Shown here piece after piece: positions 23,575 through 31,957 of a stretch of DNA of 64,000 nucleotides. Position 1 is the stretch's first letter, and every line of letters starts with the position of its first letter. Location of the stretch: contig NZ_CALCZQ010000052.1 of NCBI RefSeq assembly GCF_937903345.1, positions 186,001 to 250,000 on the forward strand, in the 5' to 3' direction. The translations under genes were made by a program, and so were the position numbers. The notes under the pieces were generated by a model. The model was not told where the DNA came from. It saw nothing but the letters and a program-made list of their open reading frames with translations, and did not search any database. Source of the stretch: an uncultured Emticicia sp. (lineage in GTDB: Bacteria > Bacteroidota > Bacteroidia > Cytophagales > Spirosomataceae).

Positions 23575-25218
23575 ATGAAATTGCCAAGGCTAATTCTCTT
23601 TTTTCTTTATTTCATTCCTTTCATTACGGCCTGTGGTCAAAGTCATCATAAAACTTTCACGCGTGAAGATTCTCTTCGTGGAAGAATTACGGTTGAGCGT
23701 GAATGGTGGGATTTGAAATACTACGATCTTCGAGTAAAAGTAAATCCAAGCGAAAAAGCGATTGCAGGAAGCACAAGCGTATTTTATGAGGTTTTGAAAC
23801 CTTACCAAACGATTCAAATTGACCTTCAGCCACCTTTGCAAATAGAAAAAGTTACACAAGATGGGCAAGAACTTTCTTTCAAAAAAGATGGGGCAAACGC
23901 CTACATGATTTCACTGAAAAAAGCTCAAGTGAAAGGAAAAAATGAGTCAATCGTCGTGACTTATTCTGGTAAACCGATTGTAGCGAAGCGTCCGCCTTGG
24001 GATGGTGGTTTTCAGTGGGTGAAAGATAAAGCGGGCAATGATTTTGTGGCTACTTCGTGTCAAGGTTTAGGCTCGAGTGCTTGGTGGCCGTGCAAAGACC
24101 ACATGTATGACGAATGTGATAGTATGTTGATAAGTATCACAGTTCCGAAAAATTTAACTGATATATCAAATGGTCGTTTAAGAAAAACTACTGAAAATGC
24201 CGACGGTACAAAGACATTCGATTGGTTTGTGAAGAACCCTATCAATAATTATGGTGTAAATGTAAATATTGGTAATTACGTGCATTTTGATGAGATTTTT
24301 GAGGGAGAAAAAGGAAAACTAACGATGGATTATTATGTTTTGCCCGAAAACCTTGAAAAAGCTAAAGAGCAATTCAAGCAAGCCAGCATGATGATGAAGG
24401 CTTTTGAGTATTGGTTTGGGCCATATCCATTCTATGAGGATGGGTATAAATTGGTAGAAGTGCCATACTTGGGTATGGAGCATCAAAGCTCTGTTACTTA
24501 TGGAAACAAATATCAAAACGGGTATTTGGGTCGAGATTTGTCTGGTACTGGTTGGGGTTTAAAGTGGGATTTTATCATTATTCACGAATCGGGGCATGAG
24601 TGGTTTGCCAATAATATTACGTATAAAGATGTAGCCGATATGTGGATTCACGAGAGTTTTACGAATTATTCGGAAAGCCTGTATACGGAATACTATTTTG
24701 GCCAAAAGGCCGCTTCTGACTATGTAATTGGTACTCGTAAAGGCATTAGAAATGATATTCCGATTATTGGGTCCTATGATGTAAACAAAAGTGGCTCGGG
24801 CGATATGTATCCGAAGGGTGGAAATATGCTGCATGCGATTCGCCAAATTACAAATAACGACGAAAAATGGCGACAAATTTTGCGAGGTTTGAATAAAACT
24901 TTTTATCACCAAACCGTAACGACTCAGCAAATTGAGGCTTATTTATCGAAAAATGTAGGCCGAGATTTAAGCAAGGTTTTTGACCAATATTTACGTGATG
25001 TCAGAATTCCAGTGTTGGAATATGCGGTAGAAAAAAATAGAATAAGCTATCGTTGGAGTAATTGCCTAGAAGGATTTGATATGCCAGTAAAAGTAACAGT
25101 TGATGGCGGAAAAGAGGAATTTATTTATCCAATAACCTCTTGGAAATCTATTAAAGGCAAATCAGAATTGAAAGTTGATGAGAATTTTTATGTAACTGCG
25201 AAGGCTGTAAGAAAATAA
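23575..25218 (+). CDS. M1-family metallopeptidase lipoprotein
   Basis: 547 aa from the ATG at 23575, which gives a lipoprotein signal peptide (MKLPRLILFFLYFIPFITAC with Cys20). The upstream extension to 23524 would spoil this. The zinc site HExxH is HESGH (H337, E338, H341), with the third ligand Glu360 in IHESF 18 residues on, as in aminopeptidase N. The substrate N-terminus motif GxMEN appears as LGMEHQ, a variant. The C-terminal helical cap is short, so it is a compact M1 peptidase, probably an aminopeptidase in the envelope. It is monocistronic and convergent with the PorZ-like gene. Confidence 0.9.
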   Translation: MKLPRLILFFLYFIPFITACGQSHHKTFTREDSLRGRITVEREWWDLKYYDLRVKVNPSEKAIAGSTSVFYEVLKPYQTIQIDLQPPLQIEKVTQDGQELSFKKDGANAYMISLKKAQVKGKNESIVVTYSGKPIVAKRPPWDGGFQWVKDKAGNDFVATSCQGLGSSAWWPCKDHMYDECDSMLISITVPKNLTDISNGRLRKTTENADGTKTFDWFVKNPINNYGVNVNIGNYVHFDEIFEGEKGKLTMDYYVLPENLEKAKEQFKQASMMMKAFEYWFGPYPFYEDGYKLVEVPYLGMEHQSSVTYGNKYQNGYLGRDLSGTGWGLKWDFIIIHESGHEWFANNITYKDVADMWIHESFTNYSESLYTEYYFGQKAASDYVIGTRKGIRNDIPIIGSYDVNKSGSGDMYPKGGNMLHAIRQITNNDEKWRQILRGLNKTFYHQTVTTQQIEAYLSKNVGRDLSKVFDQYLRDVRIPVLEYAVEKNRISYRWSNCLEGFDMPVKVTVDGGKEEFIYPITSWKSIKGKSELKVDENFYVTAKAVRK

Positions 25219-25257
25219 TTATTTGAATAGGCAAGTTTACTAAACTCGCATATTACC

Positions 25258-27006
25258 TCATCTCAAAACCGCCAATTTTCCAACAAAACTCTCAGAGCCA
25301 TCTTCGGCTACGCAAAAAACCATATAAATGGCAGTAGTTGCTTGATGATTTTGCAAGTCCCAAGAAGCAGTGCCGCCATTTGATTTTGTTTCGTAAATCA
25401 ATCTTCCAGCGGTATCTGTTATTTTAATAGCAGTATTTTCACGAAGTCCCGAAACCGTTAGAACACCTTGAAAATCTGGGCGAACTGGATTTGGAAATAT
25501 TTTTACCGAACTAAGATCTTCACTTGGTTCGGATGAATCGGTGCGGTAGGAGAGAAGTCCGTTTTGGGTTAAAACAAAGATTTCACCTGAGTTATCATCA
25601 ATGGCTAAATCAATAACATTTTTTGAAGGTAGTGGACTATTTTCTTCCGTAAAATTCAAAATTTGTTCATCTGCTGAAGCCGAAAAAAGATTTAAACCGT
25701 TTTGAGTGGCTATCCATTTCCGGTTTCCACCATCAATCACAATTTTATTGACTACTTCCTGCAAAAGTAATCGTCGAGTTTGGAAAAACGGTGTATATGG
25801 TTTTATATTATTTGTAAAAATATCTTTTGAAGGAATAATTATTGCCACACCGTTATTTGTCCCTACCCAAAGCAGATTATCATGATCTAACGCGATGGTG
25901 TTGATGTAGTTGCCTGGCAGCTCAAATGTTGAACTATAAAAACGAGTTCGATTAGTGATGGGGTCAGTTACCTTTAATATTTGCCCTGTGAGTTGCCAAC
26001 GGTAGCCGTATTGATCAATTATATCAGCGTTATTCCTTGGAGTTTGATTGATAGTTGGGTTTGTCCACAAGTTATCCACAAATGCGTTTCCTGCAATACC
26101 AGAGGTATAAATTGTTTGATTTTGGTAAAAAACTGAAAAAATATCACCTTTTACACCATTAGGGCTATAAGATTTAAAACTTCCAGAAAAATTGCCCAAT
26201 AGCCCGTTTTCTCCATCAGCTATCCAGATCTTTCCTTCGCCATCAGTTTCGAGCTCATTTGGAAAAACAATAAGATTATCTTTCGGAAAAACAGGACTTT
26301 TAAAGAGTTGGTCATTTATTACTTTATTCCAGTTGCCGAAAAATTGTAGATTAGTTGTTGGTGCAAATTTTGCCCCCAAAATTCCACCCGAAGTATTCAC
26401 AAAAATGCTATCTCGGGCAAAGGCTATTTGTTTAACTGCGACTTTTCTACCCTCTTTGCCGATATTTTGATAGGTTTCTTTGATTTCATTTTTTTTTACA
26501 TCCAAAACTACTAAACCAAAGTCGGCTGCCAAATAAGCAAAATCTCCACGAAATTCTATTTGATTAATGGCTTTACTATCTTGAATCGCATCAGTTTTTT
26601 TGATAAAATCAATATTCTGAATCTTGTCAGGCAAACCTTCAGAGGTGATAGTCATTAGATCTATATTGCCTGTTTCGTAGGCAATAACGAGGGCTTTTAG
26701 ACCAGAATTATATTTAATTTGAGAGATGATTGTTTCGCTTAAATTGTTTAGTTTTGAAAGTTTAACTGTTTGATTGGTAGTTTTATTAAAGTAGAAAAAG
26801 CCATTTTTTGAGAAGCAATAGATTTTGTTTTTTTCTACGACTTCTATACCTTTTGCATTAAAATAGTCAGCGTGCATTCGCCATGTGTTTGTTGGGATTT
26901 GGGCGAAAGTTTGAGAAGTTAAAACAATAAAAAATAGGCATTGTTTTAGTTGAAACAATGCCTTATTTAATGTCTTTGATTCTTTATTTTTAGATTTTCT
27001 CTTCAT
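25258..27006 (-). CDS. porZ: Type IX secretion system PorZ-like protein
   Basis: 582 aa with a signal peptide (about residues 15-36). The mature start IPTNTWRMHADYFNAKGIEV, then YCFSKNGFFYFNK and LVIAYETGNIDLM, match the beta-propeller pattern I know from PorZ. Regulator-like propeller blades follow (LWVGTNNGVAIIIPS, KWIATQNGLNLFS). The C-terminus KIFPNPVRPDFQGVLTVSG to GKLAVLR is a type A sorting domain. In Porphyromonas, PorZ sits at the cell surface and helps deliver A-LPS to secreted cargo. The start overlaps the 3' end of the glycosyltransferase by 17 bases, so translation may be coupled. The paralogue assignment rests on pattern and not on alignment. Confidence 0.75.
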   Translation of the reverse strand: MKRKSKNKESKTLNKALFQLKQCLFFIVLTSQTFAQIPTNTWRMHADYFNAKGIEVVEKNKIYCFSKNGFFYFNKTTNQTVKLSKLNNLSETIISQIKYNSGLKALVIAYETGNIDLMTITSEGLPDKIQNIDFIKKTDAIQDSKAINQIEFRGDFAYLAADFGLVVLDVKKNEIKETYQNIGKEGRKVAVKQIAFARDSIFVNTSGGILGAKFAPTTNLQFFGNWNKVINDQLFKSPVFPKDNLIVFPNELETDGEGKIWIADGENGLLGNFSGSFKSYSPNGVKGDIFSVFYQNQTIYTSGIAGNAFVDNLWTNPTINQTPRNNADIIDQYGYRWQLTGQILKVTDPITNRTRFYSSTFELPGNYINTIALDHDNLLWVGTNNGVAIIIPSKDIFTNNIKPYTPFFQTRRLLLQEVVNKIVIDGGNRKWIATQNGLNLFSASADEQILNFTEENSPLPSKNVIDLAIDDNSGEIFVLTQNGLLSYRTDSSEPSEDLSSVKIFPNPVRPDFQGVLTVSGLRENTAIKITDTAGRLIYETKSNGGTASWDLQNHQATTAIYMVFCVAEDGSESFVGKLAVLR

Positions 27007-27943
27007 TCAACACACTTTCAATAATATATCTTGGACGAGATTTTACTTCTTCGTAAATTTTTCCTACATATTCACCAATCAAACCGATGGCAATCATATT
27101 TGAGCCGCTGAAAAAAGTCATCGGTAGCACGATTGATGTCCAGCCCTGCACAGTAAAACCAAAAAGTTTACAAACTAAAACCCAAATTGTGATGCCCATG
27201 GCAAACACAAAATTGAAGATGCCAAACCAAAGCACCAATTTCATCGGAACGGTCGAAAACGAAGTAATACCATTCCACGCAAAAATTAGCATTTTTCTAA
27301 GTGGATATTTCGATTCTCCAGCTTCACGTTCGAGGCGTTTGTAATAAACTTTATCGCTCTGAAAACCAATCATCGGGATAATTCCACGAATGAAAAGATT
27401 GGTTTCTCCAAAGTTTGAAAATTCGTTAAGTACTTGATTATCAATTAGTCTGAAATCTGCGTGGTTATAAACTGTCGGTACCCCCATGCGTTGCATGAGT
27501 TTATAAAATGTTTCGGCAGTGAAGCGTTTAAAGAACGAATCACTACTACGGTCATTGCGTACGCCGTAAACAATTTTTGAGCCTTCGTTGTGTTTTTCCA
27601 ACATTCCATCAATCGCACGAAGGTCGTCTTGGAGGTCTGCATCAATCGAAATGTAACAATCAAATTGGTTTTTATGGTGTAATAAACCCGCCACTAAAGC
27701 TGCTTGATGTCCGAAATTTCGTGAGAGTTTTAAGCCAATAATATTCGAATCTCTTTTGCAGATACTATCAATGATTATCCAAGTTGAGTCACGGCTACCA
27801 TCGTTCACAAAACAGATTTTGCTATCGGCCGTAATGGCATTTCTCTCCTTCAATTCTATGAAGTACATTGATAATGTGCTATAAGTTTTTTCAAGAATTT
27901 CTTGTTCATTATAACACGGAACAACCAAAAGGAGTTTATACAT
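26990..27943 (-). CDS. Family 2 glycosyltransferase, GtrB/DPM-like
   Basis: 317 aa. A GT-A catalytic domain is seen: LLLVVPCYNEQEILEKTYS at the N-terminus, FVNDGSRDSTW, the DxD-type metal site SIDADLQDDLRA and RNFGHQAALVAGLL. Two membrane segments close the protein (about 230-255 and 265-290). The arrangement equals polyprenyl-phosphate glucose or mannose transferases such as GtrB and ArnC. It would build a lipid-linked sugar at the inner membrane. It is upstream of the PorZ-like gene with a 17-base overlap. The role in surface glycan synthesis is inferred. Confidence 0.88.
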   Translation of the reverse strand: MYKLLLVVPCYNEQEILEKTYSTLSMYFIELKERNAITADSKICFVNDGSRDSTWIIIDSICKRDSNIIGLKLSRNFGHQAALVAGLLHHKNQFDCYISIDADLQDDLRAIDGMLEKHNEGSKIVYGVRNDRSSDSFFKRFTAETFYKLMQRMGVPTVYNHADFRLIDNQVLNEFSNFGETNLFIRGIIPMIGFQSDKVYYKRLEREAGESKYPLRKMLIFAWNGITSFSTVPMKLVLWFGIFNFVFAMGITIWVLVCKLFGFTVQGWTSIVLPMTFFSGSNMIAIGLIGEYVGKIYEEVKSRPRYIIESVLNEEKI

Positions 27944-27952
27944 CTAATTCTG

Positions 27953-28032
27953 ACAGGATTTTGTAAAATTTATGAGATAGACAGGATTTAAAATCCTCAA
28001 TTTATTAGAATCAAAAAAACCTTTTGATTCTA
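27953..28032. repeat. Tandem ACAGGATTT repeat and terminator between two minus-strand genes
   Basis: Two GACAGGATTT units (about 27956 and 27980) precede AGGATTTAAAATCCT, a small hairpin (27982-27996). A perfect 11-base-pair hairpin TAGAATCAAAA/TTTTGATTCTA (28006-28016 with 28022-28032) then lies just downstream of the membrane protein gene and can end its transcript. Confidence 0.6.
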
Positions 28033-28063
28033 AACCTAACACAAAGTTACTCAAACATCACTT

Positions 28064-29212
28064 TTACATCAAGAAAAAACCAGTTCCATTCGTGCGACTG
28101 GCCATTGGGTGTAAAAAACAAATAATAGCAATCACTAAAAGTATTACTTTTAATTCCTTTTCGGTAAGATATTTTTGAGCGATGACTAATGTTAAAAATA
28201 TAGCAATAATTCCATAAGAACCGCTTCGTGTAGAATCAAAAGTAGTAAGTGAGCCTACTAACATTGCAAATAATGCACCCAAAATCGCCAAAAGCCTAAG
28301 CCAATCTTTGGCATTGTAAAGGAACATAAATGCCAATATAATAAGCAGCCACCAACCCTCAAAAACCCATAAAAACTTAAAACCCCAAACTGGCCAACTA
28401 CCGCCAAACATTTCGGCAAATTCGCCTGGCTTGGTTGTGTCGTGCATACCGAGTTTATCGACTAAGTAAAATTTACGAATTGCACCGTAAGCGATCCAAG
28501 CTGCCACAACCGCCAACATTTGTAAATTTATTTGAATCTTGAATGGCTTGTTTTCTTTCCATTGCGGCACAAACCACCACCACAAGAATACCATTCCTGA
28601 GCCAACTATCGCACGTTCATCGCCCCAAAAAGCCAACGATAAAAATATGAATATCAATAAAGGATTTCGATAATATATAGCTAAAAATAGAGTAAAATAG
28701 CAGAAAAAATCGCCATAAGTGGCAATATCTATAAAAAAAGCGGCACCCATATAAGTAGAAACAATTCCTAAAACTGCGTAAAATATACTCGTTTTATCAC
28801 TTAATGTTCGCTCCAAAAAGTTGATGAGCATATAAAGAAATATAATTCCCAAAATTAATTGAAAACCATACAAAACGATACTAACATACTCGATATGAAG
28901 TACTTTTACAAATGCAGGCATTGTGAGTCTGAAAGTACGGTTATTCATGCCTGTAAACTCTGGGTAAGTCCAGTTGTAGGTAAAGCTTGTTGCTCGGTCT
29001 TTGATAGTTTGATACAGAAAATACTCGTGTTTTTCTTTTACGACAGTCGTATAAAAATCACCAAAATGACGAAGTGGTGAAATATTGTTGAAAAATGAAA
29101 GCAATATAGCCACTGTGGCTATTATCACAACTTTCGTTTTCCATTTTGGACTTAACAACAACGAAGCAATTTTTGCCTCAAAACGTTGATATAAATTTTC
29201 TAAAAAAGACAT
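28064..29212 (-). CDS. Polytopic membrane protein of unknown function
   Basis: 382 aa. After a short cytoplasmic start, at least nine hydrophobic segments are visible between about residues 25 and 375. A large soluble loop with RNNRTF-like and Tyr/Trp-rich text (YNWTYPEFTGMNN) follows the first span. This could match the first periplasmic loop of GT-C-type transferases, but the diagnostic acidic motif is not evident: residues HFGDFYT are only a weak candidate. I do not recognise the family. A GtrB-like gene lies downstream on the same strand, separated by a likely terminator, so envelope sugar metabolism is a weak hint. Confidence 0.7.
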   Translation of the reverse strand: MSFLENLYQRFEAKIASLLLSPKWKTKVVIIATVAILLSFFNNISPLRHFGDFYTTVVKEKHEYFLYQTIKDRATSFTYNWTYPEFTGMNNRTFRLTMPAFVKVLHIEYVSIVLYGFQLILGIIFLYMLINFLERTLSDKTSIFYAVLGIVSTYMGAAFFIDIATYGDFFCYFTLFLAIYYRNPLLIFIFLSLAFWGDERAIVGSGMVFLWWWFVPQWKENKPFKIQINLQMLAVVAAWIAYGAIRKFYLVDKLGMHDTTKPGEFAEMFGGSWPVWGFKFLWVFEGWWLLIILAFMFLYNAKDWLRLLAILGALFAMLVGSLTTFDSTRSGSYGIIAIFLTLVIAQKYLTEKELKVILLVIAIICFLHPMASRTNGTGFFLM

Positions 29213-29356
29213 TTTTGGTTAATGTAGAATGCAGAATGAAGCACAGAGCTACTACGCTACTTAGTAAATAAGTAGTTACGTGTTTATCTCTCAGCAAATG
29301 TTTGAGATTTCATCTGCAAAGATGCCTACTTTTTGGCAATAATCAAACCATAAAAA

Positions 29357-29381
29357 AAGCCCGAGATTATATCTTAGGCTT
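29357..29381 (-). terminator. Terminator formed by the last codons of the 78-aa gene
   Basis: AAGCC..AGAT and ATCT..GGCTT (29357-29367 and 29371-29381) pair around a three-base loop with a two-base internal mismatch, and seven A residues (a T run on the minus strand) follow. The stop codon (29367-29369) lies in the hairpin. Confidence 0.75.
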
Positions 29382-29603
29382 ATAATTTCTTGAATAACTT
29401 AGGATTCTCTCAATCGCCGAATCTGATGGAGAGAGTTGAATATTGTCCATACCTGATTTTAAATCGGCACAGTCAAGGTAGAAATTGAGCAACTCTTTAT
29501 CGAAAAGAAGAGTTGCTTCTACGAAAGTGTTTTCTTGGTTTGATGTTTCATTATACAAATAACGAACTACATCATTCTGAGTGCTGGTAAAGGTTTGTGT
29601 CAT
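29367..29603 (-). CDS. 78-aa protein translationally coupled to a sigma factor gene
   Basis: 78 aa, soluble and acidic, no family recognised. Visible features are TSTQNDVVRYLYNETSNQEN, then LLFDKELLNFYLDCADL and a C-terminus with SPSDSAIERILSYSRNYK. The first 32 bases overlap the end of the ECF sigma gene, so translation is likely coupled. The 3' end carries the terminator. A conserved small partner beside a housekeeping-like ECF sigma factor suggests a modulator such as an anti-sigma or stability factor. This is inference from gene order. Confidence 0.7.
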   Translation of the reverse strand: MTQTFTSTQNDVVRYLYNETSNQENTFVEATLLFDKELLNFYLDCADLKSGMDNIQLSPSDSAIERILSYSRNYKPKI

Positions 29604-30177
29604 AAGCGTATGCTGATTTTCCCATCATTTTTCTAAGATTGATAAGAGCATAACGCATTCTCCCTAACGCCGTGTTGATACTCACACCAGTTGCATCGGC
29701 AATTTCTTGGAACGACATGTCATCGTAATGACGCATCACCAAAACCTCACGCTGCTGGTCGGGTAATCGTTTGATTAAATCACGCAAGTGTTCGTGAGAT
29801 TCACGTTTTATTTGCATTGATTCAATAGAATCTTCGGCAAATTCGAGTGAATTAAACACATTACTTCCGTCCTCAAACACTACGGTCGGGTAGCGTTTCT
29901 CCCTACGGAAATAGTCTATCGCAAGATTGTGAGCAATTCGGAGTATCCACGGCAGAAATTTCCCTTCTTCATTGTATCGGCCATCACGTAGCACTTCAAC
30001 TGCTTTTATAAACGTATCTTGAAGCAAGTCTTCAGCAACATATTGGTCTTTTACAACAAGGTAAATTGTGGTATATACTTTTGATTTGTAACGTTGAACA
30101 AGCGTAGCAAATGCTTTTTCGTTGCCACGAATATACAATGAAACAAGCTCACTGTCGTTAACTTGGATTTTTCCCAT
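29572..30177 (-). CDS. ECF-type RNA polymerase sigma factor
   Basis: 201 aa. Region 2 contains KSKVYTTIYLVVKDQYVAED and LLQDTFIKAVE, followed by FLPWILRIAHNLAIDYFRRE, a typical region 2.3-2.4. Region 4 is LPDQQREVLVMRHYDDMSFQ followed by EIADATGVSINTALGRMRYA. The style resembles the SigW/RpoE-like sigma factors conserved in Cytophagales. Its start at 30177 follows an A-rich leader with a good promoter (30264-30295). The stop overlaps the 78-aa gene by 32 bases. No transmembrane anti-sigma gene is next to it, unlike the pair at 378-2513. Confidence 0.93.
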   Translation of the reverse strand: MGKIQVNDSELVSLYIRGNEKAFATLVQRYKSKVYTTIYLVVKDQYVAEDLLQDTFIKAVEVLRDGRYNEEGKFLPWILRIAHNLAIDYFRREKRYPTVVFEDGSNVFNSLEFAEDSIESMQIKRESHEHLRDLIKRLPDQQREVLVMRHYDDMSFQEIADATGVSINTALGRMRYALINLRKMMGKSAYAYDTNLYQHSE

Positions 30178-30263
30178 TTCAGTATTTCAATTTAGTTAAC
30201 GTAGAGCTTTATGCCATATTGTATATTTTGTGTTTAAATTTTGAAGAATTATTTTTTGATGCC

Positions 30264-30295
30264 GAAAGATAGATAAAAATAATGATTCGTGTCAA
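30264..30295 (-). promoter_or_regulatory. Promoter of the sigma-78-aa operon
   Basis: On the minus strand TTG (30293-30295), 21 bases, then TATCTTTC (30264-30271), one mismatch from TAnnTTTG. The leader to the start at 30177 is about 80 bases. Confidence 0.6.
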
Positions 30296-30525
30296 GTAAT
30301 TGAAATAAAAAAAATGGTTAATGGTTTGTTAATATTCCTTATTAAATTTCAATTTCAAGGTTTTATTCAAATTATTAGACAATAAATGTCCTAGAAGTTT
30401 TGTTCAAATTTAAAATTGTAAATATCTGATATTCAGGCACTTAATATGTCTTAATCGTACATTGTTTTTTTCGGTATAATTTTTGCACATTTAGGTATGT
30501 GAAATAAAATAAATTATTAAAAAAA
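30296..30525. other. AT-rich divergent intergenic region
   Basis: About 230 bases between the divergent sigma promoter and the barrel gene. A TATAATTTTTGC stretch at about 30473 could be a spoiled -7 box for the barrel gene. No gene or hairpin of note. Confidence 0.4.
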
Positions 30526-31899
30526 ATGTTTTACTATACTTATAATTTACGTCGGAATGTTAAAAAACTTGCGGCAGCGAGTACTTCTATGCAGTACAAT
30601 CATGATTTTGTTAGGGTTATTTCCGTCTCACAAAATCACGTTTTTAACAATAAACTAAAAAGGGTAATAATTGTACTTTTCTTGGTTTTTGGCTTTTCTA
30701 TTTCGCAGTCTTTTGGACAGCGTGACCAAATTACGACCCAAGCAGGGGAGAAAATCCGTTGCCGAATCTTAGACGAAACCCCCATACGTTTTATATACGC
30801 TTATCTTTCACCAAGTGGTAAAGTACTTAAAAATGAAATCTTCAAAAACTTAGTCTCTGACTTCAAATATAATTTTTATTCTAGCGATATCGTTACGAAA
30901 GGAAATAAATTACCAGACGGCTTAGGTCGAACAATAGAAGAAAATATTATGTCCTCGCAGAGAGTTGATAATCGTAAACGCGAACCAATCAACACAAAAA
31001 CCAATCCTAAGAAAAGTGATAGCAAAAATGAAGCAGCAGAAACTAAAGAAAAATCATTTACAAAAGAATCTTCGGCTGAAAAGAAATCATGGAAAGTAGA
31101 AAATGCTCCTAAAACGACGAAGGAAGAAGAAAAGTCAGAGGCTTCCACAAATAAAAAGAAGGAAACACCAAAAAAAGAGGAGGTCTTAACTAAAAAAGAA
31201 GAAATAGTGGCAACATCAATTGCCGCCCCTAAGGCAGAAAATGAGTTTAGTAATTATCTTAAATGGAGATTGGGTGTAAAGGGAGGCTTGGGTAATATGT
31301 TAGCCAAGATACCTACTTCTAATGCCTATGGCTTGTTTCAAGAAAAACTTCTTCGTGGGTACATATGGGGTGCTGATGCGGCTTATTTTCCAGGAGATAA
31401 TGTGGGCTTTGGCATGATTTTTAATAATTTTCAAGCTAATAACAAGGCTGAAAATATAGCTTTTATTAATGAAATTTTGAATAAACCTGATATTGGAAGT
31501 ATCTCAAATAAACGTTCGATTAAATATGTAGGACCAGTATTCTATTATCGCAAAAATATAGATTTCAAAACAATGGTAGTAATGGGGCTCTCGCCAGGTG
31601 TTTATTTTTTTAAAGAGAAAGGCTCCTATAATACTGCCAATTATACTTTTAAAGGAATGGATTTTGGTGCTTCAGCAACACTTGGTATTGATTTTTTAAT
31701 CGGAAATGACATCACAGGGCGAGATGTTATCTTGAGTTTGGAGGCTGGGTATAGCTATGGAAAAATGCGTGCAATAGATTACGGTGCAGGCGGGGGTGCG
31801 ATAAACTTAGCGAGTCCAATTGACTTGGGTAGACTCGATTTTACTTTAGGCCTAAGATTTACGCGTTATCCAAAATATTTTAGAATGACGTCTAATTGA
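30526..31899 (+). CDS. Exported protein with Lys/Glu-rich linker and outer-membrane barrel
   Basis: 457 aa from the ATG at 30526, which lies behind an A-rich leader. A hydrophobic segment RVIIVLFLVFGFSISQSFGQ follows at about 45-64, so a 40-residue head precedes the signal peptide; a later start is possible. Residues about 65-130 form a small domain. A highly charged linker from about 145 to 235 is rich in Lys, Glu, Ser and Thr (KKSDSKNEAAETKEKSF is one segment). The last ~210 residues form a beta-barrel (LGVKGGLGNMLAKIP to LGLRFTRYPKYF). The role is unknown. It is divergent from the sigma operon. Confidence 0.6.
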   Translation: MFYYTYNLRRNVKKLAAASTSMQYNHDFVRVISVSQNHVFNNKLKRVIIVLFLVFGFSISQSFGQRDQITTQAGEKIRCRILDETPIRFIYAYLSPSGKVLKNEIFKNLVSDFKYNFYSSDIVTKGNKLPDGLGRTIEENIMSSQRVDNRKREPINTKTNPKKSDSKNEAAETKEKSFTKESSAEKKSWKVENAPKTTKEEEKSEASTNKKKETPKKEEVLTKKEEIVATSIAAPKAENEFSNYLKWRLGVKGGLGNMLAKIPTSNAYGLFQEKLLRGYIWGADAAYFPGDNVGFGMIFNNFQANNKAENIAFINEILNKPDIGSISNKRSIKYVGPVFYYRKNIDFKTMVVMGLSPGVYFFKEKGSYNTANYTFKGMDFGASATLGIDFLIGNDITGRDVILSLEAGYSYGKMRAIDYGAGGGAINLASPIDLGRLDFTLGLRFTRYPKYFRMTSN

Positions 31900-31957
31900 A
31901 AGTGTAAAGTTTAGCGTGTAAAGTTTAGATTTATATTCTAAACTATCAACCACACTT

